Below, one piece after another: positions 46,277 to 56,115 of a DNA stretch of 64,000 nt; the first letter of the stretch is position 1, and each line of letters begins with the position of its first letter. The stretch comes from UTCHB3 sp002050155 (GTDB lineage: Bacteria > Bacteroidota > Ignavibacteria > Ignavibacteriales > Ignavibacteriaceae). A model generated the notes under the pieces. That model did not search any database and was not told the DNA's origin. It saw nothing but the letters and a program-made list of their open reading frames with translations. The DNA lies in NCBI GenBank assembly GCA_030584105.1, contig CP129491.1, positions 682,001 to 746,000 on the forward strand, written 5' to 3'. Made by a program: the position numbers and the translations under genes.

Positions 46277-47674
46277 TTAAAACGAGAGGCTGTTCGGTGT
46301 TCTGGGATAGGGGATAACATCCCTTATATTTTTCATCCCTGTCAGATACATAACTGCTCGCTCTAAACCAAGCCCAAACCCTGCGTGAGGGAATGTGCCG
46401 TATTTCCGGATATCCTGATACCATTCATATTCTTCGGGAACGATACCGATATCGAGCATTTTTTGGTGAAGCACATCATAGTTTTCTTCCCTTTGGCTGC
46501 CGCCGATTATCTCACCCACACCGGGCACTAAAAGATCCATCGCGCGAACTGTTTTATTATCGCTGTTAAGTTTCATGTAAAAGGCTTTAATATCTTTTGG
46601 ATAGTCGATAACAAAGACCGGTTTTTTGAAAACAGCTTCAGTGATGTATCTTTCATGTTCAGTTTGCAGGTTTTCGCCCCACTCGACGGGGTACTCGAAC
46701 TTGTTGCCCGATTTTTTCAGGTAATCTACCGCTTCGGTGTATGTAATGGTTGCAAAGTCAGAATTAACTACATTATCCAAACGGGCGAGAAGTTCGTTAT
46801 CTACAAATTTATTGAAGAACTCCAGTTCGTTGGGGGCATGAGTCATAACTTCGTTCAGGATATATTTCATCATATCCTGTGCGAGCGCCATATCGTCGTT
46901 AAGATCAGCGAAAGCAATTTCGGGTTCGATCATCCAAAATTCATTAGCGTGTCTGGCAGTGTTTGAGTTTTCCGCACGGAAAGTGGGCCCGAAAGTGTAA
47001 ACATTTCTGAAAGCGAAACAAAAGGCTTCCACAGCCAGCTGACCGGAAACAGTAAGAAACGACGATTTCCCGAAAAGCTCCTGCGAGTAGTCAATTTTTC
47101 CTTCATCTGTTCTGGGGGGATTTGCCATATCAAGCGTGGTGATTCTGAACATTTCGCCGGCACCTTCCGCATCCGTGCTCGTGATAATCGGAGTGTGAAC
47201 ATAGACAAAGCCGCGATCCTGAAAGAACTTATGAATTGCGTGGGAAACTATAGACCGCACACGAAATGTAGCCATGAAGGTATTGGTCCGGGGGCGCAAG
47301 TGAGCAATAGTTCTGAGAAACTCGAAACTGTGGCGCTTCTTTTGAATGGGGTTATCGAGTGATGCAAAACCGATAACCTTAATTTCTTCGGCTTTCAGTT
47401 CAAAAGGCTGTTTATCGCCGGGCGAGCGCACCCATTCGCCCGTAATTTCCAAAGACGAACCGATTGAGATTTTTTCAATTTCATCAAAATTGGGTAGTGA
47501 TTCGTCGAAAACTATCTGTAGGTTTTTAAAACATGAGCCATCGTTAAGTTCAACAAATCCAAAGGTTTTAGAAGCTCGTGATGTTCTTACCCAACCTGAA
47601 AGTTTAAGTTTATTCCCTTCATATTTTTCGCCGTTGGCGAGTAACTCTTTAACAGAAATTTGCAGATGTGACAT
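46277..47674 (-). CDS. asnS: Asparaginyl-tRNA synthetase
   Basis: This 465-residue class IIb synthetase charges tRNA-Asn in the cytoplasm. An N-terminal OB-fold anticodon-binding domain (residues ~16-105, LKLSGWVRTSRASKTFGFVEL) precedes the catalytic core. Class II motif 2 is TFRAENSNTARHANEFWMIEPE and motif 3 is GFGLGLERAVMYLTGMKNIRDVIPYPR, ending at the PRTP signature. HTPIITSTDAEGAGEMF is typical of AsnS. A single cistron with its own terminator. Confidence 0.98.
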   Translation of the reverse strand: MSHLQISVKELLANGEKYEGNKLKLSGWVRTSRASKTFGFVELNDGSCFKNLQIVFDESLPNFDEIEKISIGSSLEITGEWVRSPGDKQPFELKAEEIKVIGFASLDNPIQKKRHSFEFLRTIAHLRPRTNTFMATFRVRSIVSHAIHKFFQDRGFVYVHTPIITSTDAEGAGEMFRITTLDMANPPRTDEGKIDYSQELFGKSSFLTVSGQLAVEAFCFAFRNVYTFGPTFRAENSNTARHANEFWMIEPEIAFADLNDDMALAQDMMKYILNEVMTHAPNELEFFNKFVDNELLARLDNVVNSDFATITYTEAVDYLKKSGNKFEYPVEWGENLQTEHERYITEAVFKKPVFVIDYPKDIKAFYMKLNSDNKTVRAMDLLVPGVGEIIGGSQREENYDVLHQKMLDIGIVPEEYEWYQDIRKYGTFPHAGFGLGLERAVMYLTGMKNIRDVIPYPRTPNSLSF

Positions 47675-48081
47675 TTATTCCCGAAATTAATAATTCTTCA
47701 AACACAAATTTAATCATTTTTTTTGTTCGAAGTGTCGGTGAAAGAATGGTAGTTGCCGCTACCACCGCAGAATATCCTTTTTTTCGGTGTACAACAGGAG
47801 TACCTCTTGAGGCTACATGGTGCAACCATAACTTTTGAAATTTGAACACCGTTTAATATCCTTTTTTTCGGCGCAGAACAGGGCTAACTTTAAAGTTTGA
47901 AAAAATTAAAATTTTCAGAAAGCGCAAATTAAGAATTAAGAAATTGAGAATTTGAGAATTTAGTTTTGAAGAGATAAAAAACGCACTTCAGCGAAGCGCA
48001 GATTTGGTTCAGAAAACAATAAGCCACTTTATTGAAGCGCAGATTTGGTTCAGAAAACTTTAGAAAACTAAGGATTAATTG
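47675..48081. repeat. Intergenic with two direct-repeat pairs
   Basis: There is no gene here. AATATCCTTTTTTTCGG followed by (T/C)G(T/C)A(C/G)AACAGG occurs at 47771 and 47855. GAAGCGCAGATTTGGTTCAG plus AAAAC occurs at 47993 and 48034, inside a 41-bp tandem duplication that ends just before the phosphatase ribosome-binding site. Confidence 0.7.
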
Positions 48082-48564
48082 ATGAAAATATTGTTCGTAT
48101 GTTTGGGTAATATATGCAGATCGCCGGCAGGGGAGGGAATCTTCAGGGATAAAGTGGAAAAAGCCCACCTTACCCATTTATTTGAAGCTGATTCAGCAGG
48201 AACTGCCGGCTACCATATTGGCCAAACTGCTGATGACAGAATGATCGCCCACTGTCGGGAAAGAGGTTATGACATTACTCCGCACCGTGCTAGGAAACTT
48301 TCGATCAGAGATTTGCAAGAGTATGACCTAATTCTGGCGATGGATAGTTCCAATTTAAGAAATATTCTTTCGTTGGACCACTCGGGAAAATACAGCCATA
48401 AAGTTAAAATGATTACTGATTACATAAACAGAAGTGGTGTTTATGAAGTGCCTGACCCGTATTATGACGGCAGGGCTGCATTTCATCATGTTATCGATCT
48501 TTTAGAAGAAGGATGTGATAATTTATTGCAAGATTTGTTGAAGCGTCGGAACCTGCGAAATTAA
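48082..48564 (+). CDS. Low-molecular-weight protein-tyrosine-phosphatase family protein, probable ketosamine phosphatase
   Basis: The ATG at 48082 (AAGGA upstream) gives 160 residues. The P-loop VCLGNICRSPAGEG has the C7-x5-R13 nucleophile/Arg pair, and VPDPYYDG supplies the general-acid Asp. The fold acts on phosphotyrosine or small phosphoesters. A fructosamine-kinase-type gene follows 90 bp downstream on the same strand. This neighbourhood is known from other bacteria, where LMW-PTP-A-type enzymes dephosphorylate ribulosamine/erythrulosamine 5-phosphates so that the kinase can remove the sugar from protein. That substrate is inferred here from context. Confidence 0.92.
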   Translation: MKILFVCLGNICRSPAGEGIFRDKVEKAHLTHLFEADSAGTAGYHIGQTADDRMIAHCRERGYDITPHRARKLSIRDLQEYDLILAMDSSNLRNILSLDHSGKYSHKVKMITDYINRSGVYEVPDPYYDGRAAFHHVIDLLEEGCDNLLQDLLKRRNLRN

Positions 48565-48653
48565 CCGTTAATTGTTGAGAAAGGAACAGCCGGCGACATA
48601 TCTGAAGTGCCACTAAAAAAATCTTAAATGAAACCAAGTGTAAACCCAATTCA

Positions 48654-49502
48654 ATGAAAAAATTAGCTGAACGCCTAATCGGGAAAAAAGTTTCGGGAAT
48701 TAAACCTGCCGGTGGTGGTTGCATTGCAGAGGCTGTTGTTTTAACGATGGAAAACGGGCTTAAATATTTTGTGAAAAAATACACCGGGTCGTTTGCAGAA
48801 GAGACTGTAAAAGCAGAAGTGACCGGCTTGGAAGAGATTGAAAAAAGCAAAACCATCAGAACCCCCAAAGTAATTGCTTCTGAAGGTTCGGCAATTGTTT
48901 TGGAATATATTCAAACCGGAGAGGCAAAAAAAGATTTTTGGGAGGTATTTGGGCAAAAACTTGCGCAAATGCACCGAATGGTTTCCGAAAAAGGGCACGG
49001 TTTTCACTCCGATAATTTTATCGGCGCAACCCCGCAGAAAAACATACCATTTAACCCAAGTTGGAGCGAGTTTTTTATCAACAACAGGATGGTTCCGCAG
49101 TTTTCTTTAATGAAACGAAACGGCTATTACACACCCGATTTCAGTCACAAAGTTGAAAGATTTTTGGAAAAACTGCCTGATCTGTTTGAAGATGAAAACA
49201 CTCCGCCTTCTTTGCTGCATGGTGATTTATGGTCGGGTAATTTTATGATTTCCGCTGAAGGCGAGGCGGTTATTTTTGATCCTGCGGTGTACTACGGTGA
49301 CCGGGAAACCGATCTTGCAATGGCGAGATTGTTCGGTGGGTTTAGCGAACGGTTTTACGCAGCTTATGCCGAAAGCTATCCGCTAAACCCCGGTTGGCAA
49401 GAGCGGGAAATCGTCTATCAAATATATCACAGGGTAAACCATGTTAATCTATTCGGAAGTGGTTATCTGGGGGGTGTGGTTTCGGCGCTTAATTATTTTT
49501 AG
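48654..49502 (+). CDS. Fructosamine/ketosamine 3-kinase family protein
   Basis: The protein has 282 residues. The aminoglycoside-phosphotransferase-like kinase fold shows GGGCIAEAVVLTMENGLKYFVKK (nucleotide loop and Lys), the catalytic loop LHGDLWSGNFM, and the metal-binding FDPAVYYGDRETDLAMARLFGG, the last being diagnostic of the FN3K family. It phosphorylates C3 of protein-bound ketosamines, making them unstable, which repairs glycated lysines. It is paired with the upstream LMW-PTP gene. Confidence 0.93.
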   Translation: MKKLAERLIGKKVSGIKPAGGGCIAEAVVLTMENGLKYFVKKYTGSFAEETVKAEVTGLEEIEKSKTIRTPKVIASEGSAIVLEYIQTGEAKKDFWEVFGQKLAQMHRMVSEKGHGFHSDNFIGATPQKNIPFNPSWSEFFINNRMVPQFSLMKRNGYYTPDFSHKVERFLEKLPDLFEDENTPPSLLHGDLWSGNFMISAEGEAVIFDPAVYYGDRETDLAMARLFGGFSERFYAAYAESYPLNPGWQEREIVYQIYHRVNHVNLFGSGYLGGVVSALNYF

Positions 49503-49661
49503 CTCAATCATGCAGTTTTTAATGTTAGCCGGTAAAAAGAGATACGCACCGTTCAGAAGTTCTGAACCTGTGTTTAATTATTTTTAACTGGGTGAAAATT
49601 TATTTATAATCAAAATCTTTCTTAAATTCACATACAGTCTTTACAAATTCAGGAAATATTA

Positions 49662-50183
49662 ATGTTCGAAGGTTTTTTTGGTCCCATAATAGTTGGTTTG
49701 TTGAGAATTTGCGATGTCAGCCTTGGTACGCTTCGCACGATATTGGTGGTTCAGGGTAAAAAAACAATGGCGGGAATTGTCGGCTTTTTCGAGGCAGGAA
49801 TTTGGGTGGTAGCAGTCAGCCAGATATTTCAGCATTTGAATCAGAACCCATGGATGATTTTAGGTTACGCGACCGGTTATGCACTTGGTAATATTATTGG
49901 AATTTGGTTCGAACAGAAAATAGGTTTAGGGTTTGTTCAGATTAACATCATTTCACTTGAAAAATCGGAAGAGATCGCAGCGGAACTGAGGTCATCCGCA
50001 TTTGGTGTAACAACATTACCGGCTGTTGGTCTTAGTGGTTCCATGAACATGATAATCACGGTTGTTGACCGCAAAAAACAGCGAAAACTGATGAAATTGG
50101 TTGAATCGATCGACCATAAAGCGTTTATTTCGGTTCAATCTTCGCTGCCTTACAGAGGTTACCGCCCCGGTGCCCGGATTTAA
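49662..50183 (+). CDS. UPF0316 membrane protein (DUF5698 plus DUF2179)
   Basis: The protein has 173 residues. Three membrane helices occupy residues ~5-85 (IIVGLLRICDVSLGTLRTILVVQGKK, GFFEAGIWVVAVSQIF, GYALGNIIGIWFEQKIG), as in DUF5698, and are followed by a soluble DUF2179 domain (~95-165, ELRSSAFGVTTLPAVG). Function is unknown. It lies alone between the kinase gene and the convergent RND operon. Confidence 0.88.
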   Translation: MFEGFFGPIIVGLLRICDVSLGTLRTILVVQGKKTMAGIVGFFEAGIWVVAVSQIFQHLNQNPWMILGYATGYALGNIIGIWFEQKIGLGFVQINIISLEKSEEIAAELRSSAFGVTTLPAVGLSGSMNMIITVVDRKKQRKLMKLVESIDHKAFISVQSSLPYRGYRPGARI

Positions 50184-50258
50184 CCACTTCAGTAATTGAA
50201 TCTTATTCAACGCACATAACCGATAAAAGATTGGTTGTGAGAATTGAATTTCAGTTGC

Positions 50259-50375
50259 TTCTGTTAAATTCAGGAATCTTCTGTTTAATCAAAAATCTAT
50301 TGTTTAGTAGAAAATCTTCAGTTAAATTTATGAATCTTCCGTTAAATTAAAAGATCTTCTCTTTAATCAAGTCGC
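50259..50375. repeat. Degenerate ~20-bp tandem repeats at the 3' end of the RND gene
   Basis: Six units of 19-20 bp follow the pattern TTC(T/A/C)GTTTAATNNAANAATC. The last unit contains the stop codon and final codons of the RND permease gene (minus strand). Confidence 0.65.
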
Positions 50376-53300
50376 TTCTTCCTGAACCTTTGGTTTTCTT
50401 CGATGGAACAACCGTATCAGTTTTTGCTTAATAGAATCCATAGTTTCGTACACCACCGGTACGAGCACCAGGGTAAGGAGCAGTGAACTTGTTAACCCGC
50501 CAATAATCGCCCAAGCAAGCCCGGATTTCCACTCGGAACCGTCACTTTGAGAAAGAGCAATAGGGAACATACCCATGATCATAGTAAGAGTAGTCATCAA
50601 AATAGGTCGTAGCCTCGATCTGCCGGCTTCCAACAGAGATTCTCTAATCGAGACTCCTTGCTCTAAGTTCATTTGGTTTGCTCTATCCACAAGCAAGATG
50701 GCGTTTTTTGCTACAAGTCCCACCAACATCACAACGCCGAGCATAGAGAAGATAGAAAGTGCTTTCATGGTCATCGCCAAAGCAAGCAAAGCGCCCACCA
50801 TCGCAACCGGTATAGAGAAAAGGACGATGAACGGATAGAGCCAGTTATCGTATAGCGCAACCATGATCAGGTAAACGAAAATAATCGCCGCTGCAAGAGC
50901 CAAAAACATGCTTGAGAAAGACTCGCCCTGCATTTTAACATCGCCCATATATTTGAAGGAAGTACCTTCAGGGAACCTTGTTTCGGCAATTTTTTTGTTG
51001 ATATCTTCAGCGATCGAACCGGTGGGTCTGCCAATAGCTTGAGAATAAACATAGAGAGCGTTGCTTCTATCCAAGCGTGTTAATTTTGAGGGACCAATGG
51101 TGTACTCAAGTTTTGCAAACTGCTTCAACCTGACCGGTTTATTCGATTTTGTAATAAAAATAAGTTCTTCAAGTGAAGAGGTTCTATTACGGGAGACATC
51201 ATCCATCAGAATTCTGATTTCAAACTCATTTCTTCCATCTCTAAATTTTGTTGAATTGTCGCCCGTGAAAGCAATTCTTAAAGTTTGAGCAACTTCGGCG
51301 AGTGATAACCCATAGCTCGCCATCAGTTTTCTATCCACCTTAACGGAAATTTCTCTTTTACCCTGTTCGGAAGAAAGCCTGACATCTGCAGTTCCGGGGA
51401 TGGTCTTAATAATATCCGCCAAAGTTTCAGCAGCAAAGCGCACGCTATCCAAATCAGCTCCGGAAACAGACAACTGAATTGGAGTTTGGTTAGCGCTACC
51501 AAAAATTCCGATTGGGTTAACTCTGGCTTTCACGCCGGGCAATTTTTGGAACATTTGCCTGATCTCTTCCGATACTTCATCGGTTGAGCGGGTTCGCTTA
51601 TCTTTAGGTACCAAAGTAACATCAATAGAAGTTAGGTTATTTGTGCCCTGTCCAATAAAACCTTCGGACGAGATACCTGCAGAACCGATGACACGCTCCA
51701 CTTCCGGAATTTCATAGAGTTTTTTTTCAATCTCCAACGAGCGAAGGTTAGTTTCTTCAATATTTGTAGAAGTAGGGAACTCAACAATAACAGAAAACTC
51801 ACCACGGTCGGCTACGGTCATAAATTCCGTACCAATAAACCGTAACGGCACTAAGGAAAGCGAACCGACCATCAGCAAACTTGTAATGAGGAACACAGTC
51901 TTTTTGTGCCTTAAACCCCAATTAAGCAGCACGATATAGTCTTCTGTAAGCCTTTTGAAGGACCTTTCAAACCAATTAACGAATTTGCCGAGTAAGGTTT
52001 TGGTTGACATTTTCTCGATCTTAGAAAACCTTGAAGCCAACATAGGGGTAATAGTAAAAGAAACTACTAAACTCATAAGAGTGGATACAACCACCACCAG
52101 AGCGAACTGTCTTAAAATATTACCGACTATACCCGTAACCAACGCAAGAGGCAGGAACACCGCCACATCCACCATGGTTATAGAAAGAGCAGCAAAGCCA
52201 ATTTCATTCCTACCTTTAAGAGCGGCAACCCGCTTTTCTTCCCCTTTCTCCAAATGGTGGTGAATGTTTTCGAGCACCACGATGGAGTCATCCACCAGAA
52301 TACCAACAACGAGTGAAAGCGCCAGCAAGGTCATCAGGTTAAGAGTGAAGCCAAACGCGTAAATTGCAATGAATGTTGAAATTAAGGAAGATGGAATTGC
52401 TACCAGCACAATAAGCGAGTTTCTGAACGAATGCAGGAACAAAAGCATCACTAATGCAACAAGCATAACCGCGATTGCAAGGTCTTCCTTAACAGCGTCG
52501 GCAGCGTTGATTGTGAAGATTGAACCATCCTGTGCTATTTCAAACTTCAAACCGATATTTGCATACTGTTTTTCGAGTTCTTTCAGAGTTTGTTTGCTTT
52601 TATCAGCCACTTCAACGGCGTTGGCATCCGATTGTTTTTGAATCTGAATACCAACCGAGGGAATTCCGTTAATTCTTGACTGTTGGTAAAATTCTTTAGT
52701 ACCATCAACCACATCAGCAACATCGCTCAGAAGGATATCAGACCCGTTAAAATTACGAATCAGAACCAAGTTTCTGAGGTCGTCGATATTTGAGAATTTA
52801 CCTGCAACCCTAACAACAAACTGCCCGTCTTTATCACGAATTGAGCCGGCGGGAAAGTCTAAGTTAGAAGCTTTAATAATAGTAGCAACCGTGCTGATCG
52901 GGAGATTGAAAGATCTTAGCTTCTCTTCGTTCAAAAGAATTTTGATTTCTCTTTCGTCGCCGCCAATAAAATTGATCTGGGCAACACCCTTTACTTGTGC
53001 AAGTTTCGGTTTAACAAAATCGTTAAGAAAAGTTCTGAACTCGTTTGAGGGAAGTTTGCTTGTGGCTCCAATTCTTAAAATTGGGATTTCATCCAAAGCA
53101 ATTTTCATCAGGGTAGGGGGGTCAACTCCATCAGGCAGTTTAGCCAGCACCTGATTAATGCGCCTTTGAGCATCCTGAAGCGCAAAATCGATATTTGCAG
53201 ACTGTTCAAACTCGACAACGACAATCGAAAGGTTTTCGGATGAAGTGGCGTTTACGGTTGAAACCTGGTCCTGCCCGGAGACGGCATCTTCCAGAATTTT

Positions 53301-53492
53301 TGTTACCGAAGTTTCAACTTCATCGGGCGAGGCGCCGGGATAGGCAGTTACGATTACAATCACCGGCGGGCTGATTTTCGGAAGAAGTTCGTAATTCAAC
53401 TGGCGGAAACTGAACAAGCCAAGCAGAATAAGAACGGTAAAAAGTACAATAATAAGCGAGGGTCGCTTTATCGATAATTCAGTAATTGTCAT
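50367..53492 (-). CDS. RND efflux transporter permease (HAE1/AcrB-like)
   Basis: This 1,041-residue inner-membrane pump has the usual 12-helix, two-porter-loop layout. The N-terminus (LSIKRPSLIIVLFTVLILLG), ISPPVIVIVTAYPGASPDEVE, the proton-relay pair in VVGILVDDSIVVLENI, and GLVAKNAILLVD in the second half are all family hallmarks. It extrudes hydrophobic compounds by proton antiport through the adaptor and TolC-type partner encoded directly upstream. It is the third gene of the operon, 16 bp after the adaptor gene. The substrate is unknown. Confidence 0.95.
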   Translation of the reverse strand: MTITELSIKRPSLIIVLFTVLILLGLFSFRQLNYELLPKISPPVIVIVTAYPGASPDEVETSVTKILEDAVSGQDQVSTVNATSSENLSIVVVEFEQSANIDFALQDAQRRINQVLAKLPDGVDPPTLMKIALDEIPILRIGATSKLPSNEFRTFLNDFVKPKLAQVKGVAQINFIGGDEREIKILLNEEKLRSFNLPISTVATIIKASNLDFPAGSIRDKDGQFVVRVAGKFSNIDDLRNLVLIRNFNGSDILLSDVADVVDGTKEFYQQSRINGIPSVGIQIQKQSDANAVEVADKSKQTLKELEKQYANIGLKFEIAQDGSIFTINAADAVKEDLAIAVMLVALVMLLFLHSFRNSLIVLVAIPSSLISTFIAIYAFGFTLNLMTLLALSLVVGILVDDSIVVLENIHHHLEKGEEKRVAALKGRNEIGFAALSITMVDVAVFLPLALVTGIVGNILRQFALVVVVSTLMSLVVSFTITPMLASRFSKIEKMSTKTLLGKFVNWFERSFKRLTEDYIVLLNWGLRHKKTVFLITSLLMVGSLSLVPLRFIGTEFMTVADRGEFSVIVEFPTSTNIEETNLRSLEIEKKLYEIPEVERVIGSAGISSEGFIGQGTNNLTSIDVTLVPKDKRTRSTDEVSEEIRQMFQKLPGVKARVNPIGIFGSANQTPIQLSVSGADLDSVRFAAETLADIIKTIPGTADVRLSSEQGKREISVKVDRKLMASYGLSLAEVAQTLRIAFTGDNSTKFRDGRNEFEIRILMDDVSRNRTSSLEELIFITKSNKPVRLKQFAKLEYTIGPSKLTRLDRSNALYVYSQAIGRPTGSIAEDINKKIAETRFPEGTSFKYMGDVKMQGESFSSMFLALAAAIIFVYLIMVALYDNWLYPFIVLFSIPVAMVGALLALAMTMKALSIFSMLGVVMLVGLVAKNAILLVDRANQMNLEQGVSIRESLLEAGRSRLRPILMTTLTMIMGMFPIALSQSDGSEWKSGLAWAIIGGLTSSLLLTLVLVPVVYETMDSIKQKLIRLFHRRKPKVQEEAT

Positions 53493-53508
53493 TTTATAGT
53501 TCTCATCC

Positions 53509-54558
53509 TTACTTTACAACGGAAACGGGGCTGCCGTCTTTAAGGTTAACCTGCCCGGCGATAACCACCTTCTCTCCAACCGTAAGCCCTGAAAGAATTT
53601 CAATTTTCGTTCCGCTTTCTAACCCTTTTGTAACCTTTTTCACCTTAGCTTTATTGTTTTCAATTACGAAGACAGAAACGCCGGTTGAGCTTTCCTGCAG
53701 TGCAATTCGGGGTATAACCACCGATTCTCTGTGTATTCGTTGATCGAACTCAACATTAACATTCATACCGGCTTTAAGTTTATTTTTATTTTTTTGAATA
53801 ATAAGTTCAATCGGGAAGCTGTGAGTTTCGTCCCCTTTAACCCCGATAGATTTAATTGAAGCGGCAAAAGTAACATCCGGAAAAACATCGGTAGTAACCA
53901 CTGCTTTATCGCCTTTTTTCAGGTGAACTATATCTGTTTCTGCAAGGCTTATTCTCACTCTTAAACTGTTAACATCCACCAAGTTAGCAACCACAGTTCC
54001 GGGATTCACATTGCTGCCGAGGTTAACATTTCGGGCGGTAATAACACCGGAGAACGGCGCTTTAATTCTTGTATCTTCCACCTGCCTGCGTGCGATGGTC
54101 AGTTGCGCTTCGGAAGATTTAAGAGCGAGCCTGTATCCGTCAACCTGAGCTTCTGTGGCAGAACCTTCTTTAAGAAGTGCTTCGAATCTGTCCAAAGTTT
54201 TTTTCGAGTTTTCATAGTCGGCTTCTCTGATTTTTAAATTAGCCAGTTTCAGTTCGTCATCAACTTTGAAGATAACCTGCCCCGTTTTAACAAAATCACC
54301 GACTTCGCAATAAACTGCTTTAATCAATCCGGGTGCTTCAGAAACCACAGCAACTTCACGATCAACAAAAACAACGCCCACTTGCGCAAGTTTTCTGTCA
54401 ATAGTCTCTTGTTTGGCTTCATAAACCGAGACCGGAATCTCAGACATTTTCTTTGTCTGTACCTGTTTTTGCATTTTTTGCTTATTGTTAACCAGAACTA
54501 ACACGATGGCTGCAATAACAGCAACAACGATCAGCGAGTAGATAATTTTTTTGACCAT
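53509..54558 (-). CDS. RND efflux periplasmic adaptor (membrane fusion protein)
   Basis: The protein has 349 residues, with one N-terminal membrane anchor (KKIIYSLIVVAVIAAIVLVLV) without a lipobox. A split lipoyl domain (APGLIKAVYCEVGDFVKTGQVIFKVDD ... TRIKAPFSGVITARNVNLG), an alpha-hairpin between them (residues ~115-165), and a beta-barrel and membrane-proximal domain follow. It bridges the pump and the outer-membrane channel. It is the middle gene of the operon, 17 bp after the TolC-type gene. Confidence 0.95.
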   Translation of the reverse strand: MVKKIIYSLIVVAVIAAIVLVLVNNKQKMQKQVQTKKMSEIPVSVYEAKQETIDRKLAQVGVVFVDREVAVVSEAPGLIKAVYCEVGDFVKTGQVIFKVDDELKLANLKIREADYENSKKTLDRFEALLKEGSATEAQVDGYRLALKSSEAQLTIARRQVEDTRIKAPFSGVITARNVNLGSNVNPGTVVANLVDVNSLRVRISLAETDIVHLKKGDKAVVTTDVFPDVTFAASIKSIGVKGDETHSFPIELIIQKNKNKLKAGMNVNVEFDQRIHRESVVIPRIALQESSTGVSVFVIENNKAKVKKVTKGLESGTKIEILSGLTVGEKVVIAGQVNLKDGSPVSVVK

Positions 54559-54575
54559 TTTAAGTACAGATTCCT

Positions 54576-55904
54576 TTAATTTCCAATTGCTTTATTAAGT
54601 AGTGCCTCGGCGTTTTTCAAGTCAGAGAAGGCCGTAACAAGTTTAATTTTAGCTTCAAATTGTGCCACTTCCGCGTCTATTAAGTCAGAATTTCTAATTA
54701 ACCCCTGTTGAAAGAGATTATAGCTGACTCGGTAATTTTCATCCGCCTGTTGCACGGTGTGTTCAGCCAGCCCAATCCTTGTAGCGCAAGCGGAGTAATT
54801 CAGATACGCCTGTTTAACCTCGATCAGTATGCCATCTTTCATCATCTGGTATTGATAGTTTGTTTGTGAGAGTTCCGATTCAGCCTGCTGCGTGCGGTAA
54901 GAAGTAGCGTTCCAGTTCCATAAATTGTACGAAAGAGAAAGTGAAATATCCCAGGTTCCTTTAAATTCATCTTTAGTGGGTACAATCCTCATGTTAGGTC
55001 TTGCAAAATTATAGTTGCCCACTAAAAAAACTTCCGGGTACCATGCAGATTTTGTAAGTTCAACGGCAGTTTTGCGTGAGTCTATTCTGATTGCCATAGC
55101 ACGGAGTTCCGGTCTGGTATTTATTGCGTGTTCATTTAGTTCCTGCAGCGAAAGCAAAGTATCCGGTACCGTTTCCGATAAAACAGGTTTAATGGTGATA
55201 TCAGTTTGGTAGGGAAGATCGAGGGTGTTTAACAGGTTTAACTTAGCAAGCTGAATGTTGTTTTCTGTCTCTAAGAGTTGAACTTTAGTTGAGGAAAGCT
55301 GCACTTCAAGCTTAAGAATTTCGTTTTTAGTAACCAACCCTTGTTTATAGAAGTTGTTTAAGTCGGCTAAATGGATTTCAATATTCTTAATGTATTCTTC
55401 AATTATTTTTTTTCCTTCCGTAACCTTATATAGCGTCCAGAAAGCATTTGAAATATTGTACCGAAGTTTAGTTTTTTCAGCTTCCAGATCAAACATCCCG
55501 GCAGAAATTGACTGATCGGTCAGTTCCTTATTCAGATCAATTTTGAACCCGGTGAAAAGCGGTTGAGTAAGCGTAAGTTTTGCACTGTAGTTATCCAGTA
55601 CGGAGGGGGAAACGGTAAATTTCTGCATTGTGCCCCCCATAGGAATAGAAATTTCAAAGGGGTCAACAGGGCTAAGATGTGTGTAACCGGCTTGCAGAGA
55701 AAGACTTGGCAAACCCGAAGAGTTCACTTCTTCCCGTTTCAATTTTCCAGCAGTAACTTTTTCAGCTGCAATTTTAATGTTTTTGTTGTTTTCCAGTCCG
55801 TATTTAATACAATCTTCTAAGCTCATTTCCAAAGTGCCTTGCGCCGTAGAAAATGAGGCAAAGCCGAGACATAGAATGATAATATACAGCATGTTTCGGG
55901 ACAT
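54576..55904 (-). CDS. TolC family outer-membrane efflux protein
   Basis: The protein has 442 residues, with a signal peptide (MLYIIILCLGFASFSTAQ). Two repeated helical segments show the OEP pattern (LEMSLEDCIKYGLENNKNI at the start, NYRVSYNLFQQGLIRNSDLIDAE near the end), and amphipathic barrel strands lie between (GTWDISLSLSYNLWNW). AGGAACTC precedes the ATG. It is the first gene of the efflux operon. The TolC-adaptor-pump order is common in this phylum. Confidence 0.95.
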   Translation of the reverse strand: MSRNMLYIIILCLGFASFSTAQGTLEMSLEDCIKYGLENNKNIKIAAEKVTAGKLKREEVNSSGLPSLSLQAGYTHLSPVDPFEISIPMGGTMQKFTVSPSVLDNYSAKLTLTQPLFTGFKIDLNKELTDQSISAGMFDLEAEKTKLRYNISNAFWTLYKVTEGKKIIEEYIKNIEIHLADLNNFYKQGLVTKNEILKLEVQLSSTKVQLLETENNIQLAKLNLLNTLDLPYQTDITIKPVLSETVPDTLLSLQELNEHAINTRPELRAMAIRIDSRKTAVELTKSAWYPEVFLVGNYNFARPNMRIVPTKDEFKGTWDISLSLSYNLWNWNATSYRTQQAESELSQTNYQYQMMKDGILIEVKQAYLNYSACATRIGLAEHTVQQADENYRVSYNLFQQGLIRNSDLIDAEVAQFEAKIKLVTAFSDLKNAEALLNKAIGN

Positions 55905-56115
55905 CTTGAGTTCCTGAAGTTGAAATAAAATCTTAATAGTTTTGGAAAGTGTATAGTATAATCAATTTCCGTTTCCCTAAATTTGCGATTGGGAAAATCC
56001 CATTTAATTTTATATAATAACTATGCAATTTAAGAAAGTCTAAAAAAATATAAATGAATATTTATCGTTATGATTTTTAAAAAATACCAAAATTACATGA
56101 ATGGCAGATAGAACA

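Noticed and set aside
55920..56115. Guanidine riboswitch upstream of the Gdx-like SMR gene
   Set aside because: Leader is A+T-rich with no ykkC-type conserved ACGR/GGG elements or terminator hairpin visible.
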